Made by a program: the position numbers and the translations under genes. Below, in pieces: positions 8,391 through 16,299 of a stretch of DNA of 23,405 nucleotides (positions are counted from its first letter, which is position 1; each line of letters begins with the position of its first letter). Under the pieces are notes generated by a model. The model did no database searches. It was not told the DNA's origin and saw only the letters and a program-made list of their open reading frames with translations. This stretch comes from an uncultured Bacilli bacterium (GTDB lineage: Bacteria > Bacillota_I > Bacilli_A > Mycoplasmatales > Mycoplasmoidaceae). The stretch lies in the NCBI GenBank assembly GCA_904501665.1, contig CAJGBT010000012.1, positions 1 through 23,405 on the forward strand. Reading direction: 5' to 3'.

Positions 8391-9035
8391 TTAAAAATTA
8401 ATTTTGATATCAGCTCTAGTTGATTGACTAGTTTCGAATAAAGGGATTGCATGATATTTTTTTCCACTTGCAATCACTGATGTTGGGAATGTAAAAATGA
8501 TTGAGTTAAAATCTGTTACATTACTATTATAAAGTCTTCTAGCAGCAGCAAGTTCTCTTTCAATCATTGTTGATTCATTAATTAATTTTTGAATTGATTG
8601 ATCAGCACCTAAATTTGGATATGCTTCTACAGAAATATTAATACCAGAAGATAAATTATCAATTAGCTTTGATTTAGCTACCACATCATCAGATGTATTT
8701 TTAAAATTGCCACTTCTTAATTTTGCAATGTTTTCATATACATCTTTATTAAATTTTACATGGTTTTTTACAGCATCTACAATTTTAGTTAGTGTATCAA
8801 ATCTTTTTTGCAATTGCACATCAATACCTGATGCAGCTTCATTGATTTTCATTTGCATAACATTTAATTTATTTTTTTGAGTAATTACTCAAATGTAAAA
8901 AAATCCTAATGATATGATAACTAAAAATCAAAAACCAACTTTGCTTCCTGTTGTAACTTGAACTTCACCAACATTATTATTAACTGCTGGATTATGACCT
9001 TTTTCACTAGATTGTTCATTACCTGAATACAACAT
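8391..9035 (-). CDS. lemA: LemA family membrane protein
   Basis: LemA proteins are membrane-anchored helical bundles of unsettled function. This one is 214 residues. It has a hydrophilic N-terminal tail of about 30 residues, one transmembrane helix near residues 33-52 (with two UGA-encoded Trp), then the LemA core: GIDVQLQKRFDTLTKIVDAV, LSSGINISVEAYPNLGADQS, ERELAAARRLYNSNVTDFNS and the closing FPTSVIA...F. The start ATG at 9035 has a strong AGAGGAG SD nine bases upstream and a TATAAT promoter. It heads a two-gene unit with the 574-residue membrane protein. Confidence 0.88.
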
Positions 9036-9073
9036 ATATTTCTCCTCTAGACAACAAATAGAATTTATTTTTA

Positions 9074-9079
9074 ATTATA
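9074..9079 (-). promoter_or_regulatory. -10 box of lemA
   Basis: On the minus strand TATAAT (preceded by TTG) lies about 39 bases before the lemA start. It is placed directly after the T tail of the arcA terminator, so the lemA unit has independent transcription. Confidence 0.5.
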
Positions 9080-9081
9080 CA

Positions 9082-9110
9082 ATAAAAAAAGGATGGCTAC
9101 CCATCCTTTT
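9082..9110 (-). terminator. Rho-independent terminator of arcA
   Basis: A perfect 10-bp stem (AAAAGGATGG with CCATCCTTTT) around a 4-nt loop is followed on the minus strand by a T run. It starts 30 bases beyond the arcA stop. The flanking A/T runs would also allow some plus-strand activity. Confidence 0.85.
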
Positions 9111-9139
9111 CACATATTATTATTATTTTTTATATAAGT

Positions 9140-10384
9140 TTATTTTAAATCATCTCTTCAAAGCGGCATAGACATACATCTAGCAGAACCCATACCTAAT
9201 GATAATTGGTTTCCATTGAAAGATAATACTTTAACACCAGCTTTTTCTAAAGCTAATTGTGTTTTTCTGTTTCTGTGGTATCCAATAACTACACCCGGTG
9301 CAATTGCTAAGTAATTTGTACCATCAAAGTGAGTTTCAATGTCAATATCCATTTGTAATGCATCTTTTCCACCGATTGGAACCATAGTTACTTTTTTACC
9401 TACTACTTTTGATAAAACATTTTCTAATTTATCATTTTTTTCCATAGGTTTAATATCTTTAGGAGATTTAGCCTTTTTAGATTTTGCAATATCAATTTCT
9501 CAAATTTTTAAAACTCCAAAAATATTTCCCGAATAAAGGAAAGTAGTTTTATCTAACATTGTTAATCAAGTATCTAAGTGCATTAAATTACCCATTGGTG
9601 GTACATTAATACATAAGATTTTTTCGAATTTACAATCTTCATTTTTTGCAATATTATAAGCAATTTGCTTAATTGCATCCATACCAGTTCTTTCAGATAC
9701 ACCAATAGCTAGAACATCTCTACTATAAATAAAGATATCTCCACCTTCTACTGTATTTTTATATTTTCTATCATAATACATAGGAGTACCAGCATATTCT
9801 GGATGATATTCGAAAATTCATTGTGAAAAGATTGTTTCACGTTGTCTTGTTTTATATTTCATTTTGTGTAATGTGATACCATTACCAACAGATGCAAATG
9901 GGTCTCTTGTAAAGTAAATATTAGGCATTGGATCTACAACTAAATCTTTTACTTTTTTACCAATTGTCTTTGATTTCATACCAATTTCATTGTATAAAAT
10001 ACCAGCCATCATTTTATCTGTCATTTTACGAACGCTCTTTTTTTCAATTTCTTTCAAGTAAGCATCTACTTTTTTACGTTCATTAGGATCTTTCAAAGGA
10101 GCTTCATCCATTCATTGTTTAACAAACTTTTCTTTTAATTCAGGTGTTAATTTTTTGTAAGTTTCTGTAAATAAATCAGCTAACTCAACTACTTCAACCC
10201 CTTGTTTTTTAAGAATAGATGTAAATTCATCATGTTCTTTTTGTGCTTGTTCAACTTCAATGATAGCACTCATTAATAATTCATCAATTCTTTGTGGAGT
10301 TACATATTTTAACTCATCACCTGGACGGTGTACTAGAACTTTTCTTAATTTTCCTATTTCGCTATAAACATTAATACCTTTCAT
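9140..10384 (-). CDS. arcA: Arginine deiminase
   Basis: ArcA hydrolyses L-arginine to citrulline and ammonia, the first step of the pathway many mycoplasmas use to make ATP. UGA as Trp gives one intact protein of 414 residues, normal for the family. Landmarks: MKGINVYSEIGKLRKVLVHR, FTRDPFASVGNGIT (guanidino binding), GGDIFIYSRDVLAIGVSERT (EGGD near 213-216), His269 in NLMHLDTW, and catalytic Cys403 in GSARCMSMPLW. I start at ATG 10384 because a TGAGGT SD precedes it and the family begins MKGINVYSE; the longer frame to 10420 adds unrelated residues. No arcB, arcC or arginine/ornithine antiporter lies next to it. Confidence 0.96.
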
Positions 10385-10412
10385 GTTTAGTAACCTCATA
10401 ATAACAATAATA

Positions 10413-10434
10413 TGTAGCATTGATTAACGCTACA
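10413..10434 (-). promoter_or_regulatory. Hairpin in the arcA 5' leader
   Basis: A perfect 6-bp inverted repeat (TGTAGC with GCTACA) around a 10-nt AT-rich loop lies just after the -10 box at 10440-10445 and before the arcA SD. It could be an operator or an mRNA-stabilising 5' hairpin. There is no T run, so it is not a terminator. Confidence 0.35.
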
Positions 10435-10439
10435 CTTTA

Positions 10440-10445
10440 ATTATA
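10440..10445 (-). promoter_or_regulatory. -10 box of arcA
   Basis: A minus-strand TATAAT lies 56-61 bases before the arcA start, with no clear -35. The Abi-like gene upstream on the same strand ends at 10494, so arcA seems to have its own promoter. Confidence 0.45.
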
Positions 10446-10493
10446 TATCTATTACTAAATGTTTATACACGAAAGTATAACAATTAGTATAAT

Positions 10494-11351
10494 TTAGTTA
10501 CTAAATCCCATTTTTGTTAAAACATATTTTTTTATATGTTTTGGTAATTTAGTTTCTTTAAAAATCTTTTTTAAATCAGTTTTTAAAATATCTTTATTAA
10601 GAATTTTTTCTAACAAAATTAAAATCTTATAAATATTAATATCATCATCTAAATGGTATTGTTTTTGACAACATATATTAATAAGATGATTGAATTCTCG
10701 TCGATAGAAACTTAATGTATAAGAAAAAAAGATGCCATTATGACTTAGAATGTTTCTAAATTTTCTAATTGAATGACAAGCAGAAATAAAATCATTTGTT
10801 AATCCATTAGGAATATTAAAACGAGTACAAATGTTTTCTAATACATTATCATCTTGTAAGAATATAAAAGATATTAATGTATGAAAAGATCAAGATAAAC
10901 TTAAAATCTTTAATGGTAAACTTCTTACATCAATGTTCTGAGGAATTAAGTTACATGATTTTGCATTTTCATATATATCCTCATTAAAACTTGATAATCC
11001 TTTTTTTCGTAAGTGTGTGAAAGCCGGATTATTAGTGATTGTTAAAACATAATCATCATGTAAATTATTAATTTTAAAAATTTCATCCATTGATATTGTA
11101 TTTAATTGTTGTTCAAAATCAAACAAGTAAGAAGCAATCATATTAGCTAAATTTTTATCAAATTCAAATAAAGCTAATAATTCTTGTGTATTTGGATGCT
11201 TCTTGCACTCTTTTGATGCTTCTTTTAATAATTTACCATAACAAGAAACTATCCGATAGTATCCATATTTATTTATATGTTCTAAAATATCAGATTTTTT
11301 TACCTTAATTCCTTGTGCCTCTATTTTTTTAAATAGTTCATTTGTTTGCAT
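10494..11351 (-). CDS. Abi_2-like (AbiD/AbiF-type) protein with HEPN-type RxxxxH motif
   Basis: The 285-residue protein has one UGA Trp (10890-10892). The N-terminal half resembles the abortive-infection Abi_2 family: LFKKIEAQGIKV, a GYYRIVSCYGKLL segment, and FEFDKNLANMIASYLFDFEQQ (compare the FD..L....l...E pattern). The C-terminal part contains RNILSH at residues 199-204, an R-x4-H motif typical of HEPN ribonucleases and present in Abi_2 proteins. Abi_2 members can abort phage infection, probably by RNA cleavage; the role here is inferred. It is divergent from tsaD with only 20 bp between start codons and no SD, so a leaderless mRNA is likely. The C-terminal tail is Lys/Ile-rich. Confidence 0.7.
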
Positions 11352-11371
11352 GATTAATATAATAATACTAT
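11352..11371. promoter_or_regulatory. 20-bp divergent promoter region, both mRNAs probably leaderless
   Basis: TATAAT at 11358-11363 faces tsaD, 8 nt before its ATG. The overlapping minus-strand TATTAT (11359-11364) faces the Abi-like gene, 7 nt before its ATG. Neither start has an SD. Transcription would begin at or next to each start codon. Confidence 0.45.
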
Positions 11372-12334
11372 ATGCAACAATTATTAAGAAAAAGAAAATG
11401 TTTATTAGCCATTGAAACTAGTTGTGATGATACATCAATTGCTATCATTAATAATGATCAACTAGTAGCTAATATTGTGATTTCTTCAGCAGATGAACAA
11501 ACAAAGTATGGTGGAATTGTCCCAGAATTAGCTGCTAGAAAACATGAAGATAATATCATTAGAGCATTTAAATTAGCTCAGACAAAAGCAAATATTGATA
11601 TTAATGATATAGATATGATTGCTTATACCAATTATCCTGGTTTGAGAGTTTCGTTAAATGTTGGTGAAATATTTGCTTATACTTTATGTTTATTATTAAA
11701 ATTAGAACCTATTAAAATTAATCATATATATGCCCATATTTTTTCTTTCTGAGATTTTAAAAGTAAGATAAACTTTCCCTTTATATCTTTAATTGCATCA
11801 GGTGGGACCACTAGTATATTTTTAGTTAAAAGTGTTAAAGATATAATTTTACTTAATGAAACTCAAGATGATGCTATTGGTGAATGTTATGATAAGATTG
11901 CTCGAGAATTAGATCTTGGTTACCCAGGTGGTCCTAAAATTGATAAACTATATGATAGTAGAAAAACAAACATTAATTTTTTAATGCAAAAAAATGCACA
12001 TAATGACAAAAGTTTTTCTTTTAGTGGTTTAAAAACAGCTGTTTTAAATTATATTAATAGTTCAAAGATGAAAAAACAAAATATAGACATAGTGGCAATT
12101 GCTAGTAGCTTTCAAAAAACAGCCATTAACATGCTTTTAGAAAAATTGTTTTTTTATACCAAACAATATCAATGTCAAGCAATTAGTATTGGTGGGGGAG
12201 TTGCTGCTAATTCATTATTAAGACAAGCAATTAGACATTATTTTAAAAATATGGATATCTATTTACCAGATATAACTTTATGCGGAGATAATGCAGCAAT
12301 GATTGCTATCTATGCTTATTTAATAACTAAATAA
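11372..12334 (+). CDS. tsaD: tRNA N6-adenosine threonylcarbamoyltransferase
   Basis: TsaD transfers the threonylcarbamoyl group to A37 of ANN-decoding tRNAs (t6A). The protein is 320 residues with a UGA Trp at 11750-11752. Visible motifs: LLAIETSCDDTSIAI, YGGIVPELAARKHEDN, the metal ligands His118 and His122 (HIYAH), SGGTTSIFLV, GYPGGPKID, FSFSGLKTAV, SIGGGVAANSLLRQ and the terminal LCGDNAAMIA. The core is about normal length. The first residues MQQLLRKRKC extend slightly beyond the usual start. The 3' end overlaps the convergent HAD gene by 8 bp. Confidence 0.95.
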
Positions 12335-13157
12335 TAAAGTTTTTGATGGCTCAATAAACTTTATTGTGTTTTTGTTTAACATAATAATGACAATAGTTTC
12401 TTAATTCATAATTATCAATTTTTACTGAAACAGGCAAACCTACAACTTGAAACATTGGAACATCATTAGCTGAATCACCAATTGCTGTTGTTCTAGCAAT
12501 AGGATGGTTTAATGCACGACAAATTAATTTAACAGCGTTAGCTTTATTAGAATTTTTAGCAACAATTTCATAAAAATATTTCTTTGTTTTCAAAATTTCA
12601 ATATTTTGATTATCAGCTAATTCTTTATAAGCAGTATACAATTGCTTGTTTGAAAAAACATTAGCAAAAATATTAATTTTATAAGATTGCATTGTTTGAT
12701 AGTTTCTTAATTTAGCAATGTTTCAATTATTAAATCTCTTAAACAATGAAGCAAATTTAGTTCCGCTAGTTGAATGAATTTTTCCTCTCTCAACTCCGAT
12801 TTTAGTATATGGAGCAAAACCTAACTTGTTTCTTTTACAAACGTGGTAAATTTCTTTGCAATCATTATTACTAATTAAGCCTTCATAGATCACTTTTTCT
12901 CTACCACCTCTTAAGTCGTAGATAACATTTCCATTTAAACAAGCACAAAACTCAATTGGTCTTTCTAAATAATTATTAATCTGTTTAATATATTTTGTTG
13001 TGTTTAAATATGTTTTACCAGTAGTTATAACTACCTTACCTCCAAGAGATGAAAACTCATGTAAAGCATATAAATTCTTTTTTGGTATTTTTTTAAATGT
13101 TGACAATAATGTCCCATCTAAATCTAAAAATAATAAATCATAATTTAATTTATACAT
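12327..13157 (-). CDS. Cof-type HAD-IIB family phosphatase
   Basis: HAD-IIB enzymes hydrolyse small phosphorylated metabolites such as sugar phosphates or flavin precursors; the substrate cannot be told here. The protein is 276 residues, the usual size, with UGA Trp codons. Motif I is FLDLDGTLL (nucleophile Asp12, Asp14), motif II VVITTGKTY, and motif IV GDSANDVPMF (Asp228, Asp232). A cap domain lies between motifs II and III. There is no SD before ATG 13157. It is convergent with tsaD, overlapping 8 bp, with no terminator between them. Confidence 0.88.
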
Positions 13158-13244
13158 AGCATTGAAATTATACTAAATGAAAAACAAAAATTATAAAATA
13201 CTTCCATATTAATTTTATTTTATTATTGAATATTTGATAATTCT

Positions 13245-13275
13245 AGGAACATTTTTAGTTAAAAGTCCTTTTTTT
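13245..13275 (+). terminator. Possible terminator upstream of the atp operon
   Basis: AGGA-C-TTTT can pair with AAAA-G-TCCT, with two single-A bulges on the 5' side, and is followed by a run of seven T. It lies in the 256-bp gap between the HAD gene and the atp promoter, so it would insulate the operon from plus-strand read-through. The rest of that gap shows only AT-rich sequence. Confidence 0.4.
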
Positions 13276-13394
13276 CTCTTTTCTTAAATTAGAAATCTAA
13301 CTTGTTTTCTTTTTTATATTTTAAAGTCTTAATAAAATGATATTTTTGTAAAAAATTTCTTTTTTATCAAAAAGTATTATAATTTTTGTTGTAC

Positions 13395-13400
13395 TATAAT
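13395..13400 (+). promoter_or_regulatory. -10 box of the atp operon
   Basis: TATAAT lies 14 bases before the first ATG at 13414; a second TATAAT is at 13378-13383. No clear -35 is present. Transcription from the nearer box would give a leader of only about 8 nt and no SD for the first gene. Confidence 0.45.
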
Positions 13401-13413
13401 GTTTTAGTTCATT

Positions 13414-13857
13414 ATGGTTAGGGAAAGTTTAAATTGAAAACCAATTCTATTATGATTCTTAGTGTACTCACTAATAGTGTTGATTATTGCGATTATTATT
13501 GCATCAATTATTAATCTTTGACCTCTAGTTTATGCAGTTTTATTATTATCACCTGCATTAACACTAGTCGAACTATTGAACTTATTTAATGTAAAGTTAA
13601 TAGATAAACAAATTGAAAAACATAAATCTAAAAAGGTTATTATATGATTCTCAATTGGTTTATTTTTATTTAGATCAATATTATTAGTTGCCCCTTTTAT
13701 TATTGGTTTATTAGTTGATTTCTTGATATTAAATATCTTTAATGTTTACATGATGATTGCTTTCTTTTGTGTTTCCCTTATTTTCTTTAATGTTTTATTA
13801 TATTTAGACAGTAAAGGAAAACTGAAAACTTGTTTTTTTAATAAGAAAGAAAAATAG
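13414..13857 (+). CDS. AtpI-position membrane protein (MG406-like)
   Basis: The 147-residue protein is almost wholly hydrophobic with about four membrane helices and four UGA Trp codons, so no long open frame appears under the standard code. It is the first gene of the ATP synthase operon. In M. genitalium/M. pneumoniae and many bacteria this place is taken by an AtpI-like protein (MG406) thought to help assemble the c ring or carry Mg2+. I rely on position, size and helix number; sequence identity to AtpI could not be tested. Its stop codon overlaps the SD (TAGGAG) of atpB, suggesting coupling. Confidence 0.7.
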
Positions 13858-13866
13858 GAGTCTTTA

Positions 13867-14703
13867 ATGCAAGAGTGATTAGATGGAGGTTGAAAAACTT
13901 TCCTTGATGATTTTTCATTACCACATGTAATTGTTTTAATATTAGCAAGCTTAATGATCATTGGATTATCATTTGCCTATTATCTTCAAAACCGAAATTT
14001 TAAGGTTAAAGATAAACCAAAAAGATATTCTATTTTAGTAGAAAAGTTTGTTGATATGGTTAAAGCAATGGTTTTGGAAACATTTGGACCAAGATTCATT
14101 AAATATACTCCTTATTTTATTTTCTTATTTGGCTTTTTGTTTATTTTAAACATTTTTCAAATTTTTGATATTAGTGAAGCTACCAGTTCATATACTGTAC
14201 CACTAACCCTTGGCCTAATTACTTGGATTAGTTCTATTTTTTGTGCAGTTAAATACCAAAAATTATCTTTTTTGAAACACTTATGTTTTTGTATAACTGT
14301 TAAAAAGAAGAAAATACCTTTATTACCTAATCCAATTGAAATTATGGGAAAATTTACACCATTAATTTCTATTTCTTTCCGGATTTGAGGAAACATTATT
14401 GCTGGAGCTATCATTTATTCTGTTATTTATTGAGCACTTGGCTCAATTGCTGAGAACATAGAGATTGTTCCGATAATTATTGGTGCAATCTTAATTATCC
14501 CAGCTCTTACAGGCTATTTATCATTATTTGTAGGATATATTCAAGCATATGTTTTCACACTATTATCTATGACTTATATTTCTATGCCAATTGAAGAAGG
14601 TTTAGTTGAACATGCCAAACAAGAACAAGAAAAATTGTTAAAAAAACAAAAAAATGTAGATAATTTAAAGTTAAAGAATGATAATATTTCTATTCAAGAA
14701 TAA
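13867..14703 (+). CDS. atpB: F1Fo ATP synthase subunit a
   Basis: Subunit a forms the two proton half-channels beside the c ring. The protein is 278 residues with several UGA Trp codons. The essential arginine is visible as Arg172 in SFRIWGNIIAGAIIY, equivalent to the conserved R..GN..AG motif of the family. At least five membrane helices can be seen. The C-terminal tail (about 35 residues, HAKQEQEKLLKKQK onward) is unusually charged and soluble. TAGGAG lies six bases before ATG 13867, and the stop is 12 bp before atpE. Confidence 0.9.
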
Positions 14704-14715
14704 GAAGGAGGATAT

Positions 14716-15114
14716 ATGGCAATTGATTTTACATACATTATAGAATCAGCGCAAAATGCAAGTGATGCAATCTCAACAACTGTTGAAGCTTTTAATCATT
14801 CTACTAATGTCGCTATGGAGGCATTAAATAGTATTCAAAACACACAGGATGTAGTTTTACAAGCAGCTAATGATGGTGCTGATAATATGAAAAAAATGGG
14901 GGCTTTTATAGGTGCCGGTTTAGCAATGGTTGGAGCTTCAGGGGTTGGTGCTGGTCAAGGTTATGCTGCTGGTGCAGCTGCTTTAGCTGTTGCTCGTAAC
15001 CCTGAAATGAAATCACAAATTATGTCAACAGCAATTATTGGAATGGCAATCGCTGAGTCTGCTGCAATTTATGCTTTGATTATTGCAATCTTATTAATAT
15101 TTGTTGCTTCCTAA
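14716..15114 (+). CDS. atpE: F1Fo ATP synthase subunit c with long N-terminal extension
   Basis: Subunit c makes the proton-carrying rotor ring. The hairpin occupies residues ~62-132: helix 1 GAFIGAGLAMVGASGVGAG, the polar loop ARNPEMKSQ, and helix 2 with the ion-binding Glu114 in GMAIAESAAIYAL. Ahead of it lies a hydrophilic, probably helical stretch of about 60 residues with many Ala, Asn, Thr and acidic residues. Typical c subunits are 70-85 residues; mycoplasma ones often carry shorter extensions of 25-35. The start is set by the strong AAGGAGG five bases before ATG 14716. The next in-frame ATG (14815) has no SD. Confidence 0.92.
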   Translation: MAIDFTYIIESAQNASDAISTTVEAFNHSTNVAMEALNSIQNTQDVVLQAANDGADNMKKMGAFIGAGLAMVGASGVGAGQGYAAGAAALAVARNPEMKSQIMSTAIIGMAIAESAAIYALIIAILLIFVAS

Positions 15115-15121
15115 TAAAAAT

Positions 15122-15751
15122 ATGAAAAAGAAACTTAAATCTAAAAAAATTATTTTATTCACTTTTTTACTATTAATTGTTTCTTTGTTTTCGATTCCAT
15201 TTCTAGTTAGTTGTAATGGGGAAATTGGTGGGATAGTAAATGCAACAACAATAGTCAATTTAATTTTTCCTAATATTTGGGTCTTTGTTGCTACTATTAT
15301 TTCTACTATCATTTTATTGAGTGCAATTATTTGATTTGTTTGAAAACCATTAAACAAAAAAATAGATGAAAGAAAAAAATATCTTAACCAAGAATTAGAA
15401 GATGCTGAAAAAGCTAAACAAGATGCTTTTATAGCTAAGACACAAGCTCAAGAAGAATTTGCTAAAGCCCAAATGGATGCAACTAGAATAGTACAAAATG
15501 CAAATGAAAGAGGTAATGATCTATATAATCAATTACAAGATAAAGCTAAAGAAAATGCTTATCAAATAGTTAAGAATGCACAAGAAGAAATCGATATTGA
15601 AAAAAGAAAAATGCAAACAGAAATGCATCAACAAATACTAGATATTGCTTTTGATGCAGCAACACATGTAAGCAAGAAAAATATTTCTAAATCTGATAGT
15701 GATAAGTTAATTGATGAATTCATTGATGAATATCAAAAAATGAAGGAATAA
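15122..15751 (+). CDS. atpF: F1Fo ATP synthase subunit b, predicted lipoprotein
   Basis: Subunit b is the peripheral stalk that holds the F1 head against rotation. The protein is 209 residues. It has a basic signal peptide (MKKKLKSKK), a hydrophobic core, and a lipobox ending LVSC with Cys31, then a second membrane helix (about 47-72, with two UGA Trp) and a long charged coiled coil to the C-terminus. A lipoprotein b subunit has been reported in M. pneumoniae, so this matches a known mollicute trait. It starts 7 bp after atpE, with no good SD. Confidence 0.9.
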
Positions 15752-15756
15752 AATTT

Positions 15757-16299
15757 ATGCAAGACAACATCAATGCTAATGAATATGCCAAGGCAATTTT
15801 TGAATTAGCAAAAGAAGAAAAAGAAGTTGAACGAATTTATGATGAATTATTAGGATTATTACAAATTTTTAAAGATGATCCTAAATTATTATTTTGATTT
15901 ACAACATTAGAAATTGGCAACGATAATAAAATAGTTTTTTTTGAGCAATGTTTTTCCAAACACATTCATTGAATATTTGATAATTTTTTTCATTACTTAA
16001 TCTTAAAAAATGATGAAAGATTAATCTTAAAAATATTTAGGAAATTAGATAACTTTTTATGTCAAGAATTAAAAATTATAAAAGTAGAAATATCAAGTGC
16101 TTATGAACTAACAACTGATCAAATAAATAAACTAGAAAAAGTCATTAGTGATAAATTAAAAAATAAAATTAAACTAATTATTAACATTGATGAATCATTA
16201 ATTGGTGGGATTAAAATTCAATATGGTGATAAAGATTTTGATGGAACAATATGTGCTAAACTAGCTGATTTAAAAAATAAAATTAAAGGAGAAATATAA
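15757..16299 (+). CDS. atpH: F1Fo ATP synthase subunit delta
   Basis: Delta clamps the top of the alpha3beta3 head to subunit b. The protein is 180 residues, normal for the family, with two UGA Trp codons that hide it from standard-code gene finders. N-terminal NEYAKAIFELAKEE is typical of OSCP/delta. The C-terminal half carries VEISSAYELTTDQINKLEK and the characteristic ESLIGGIKIQYGDKDFDGTI motif. A GGA lies nine bases before ATG 15757. The stop TAA overlaps the atpA start by one base (TAATG). Confidence 0.93.

Noticed and set aside
9140..10384. arcA as a pseudogene broken into four pieces
   Set aside because: All breaks are UGA codons at Trp positions in one frame; with UGA as Trp the enzyme is intact and has all catalytic residues.
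13746..14414. Two minus-strand open frames of 71 and 85 codons
   Set aside because: Both lie opposite the atpI-like and atpB genes in the main operon; no supporting signals.
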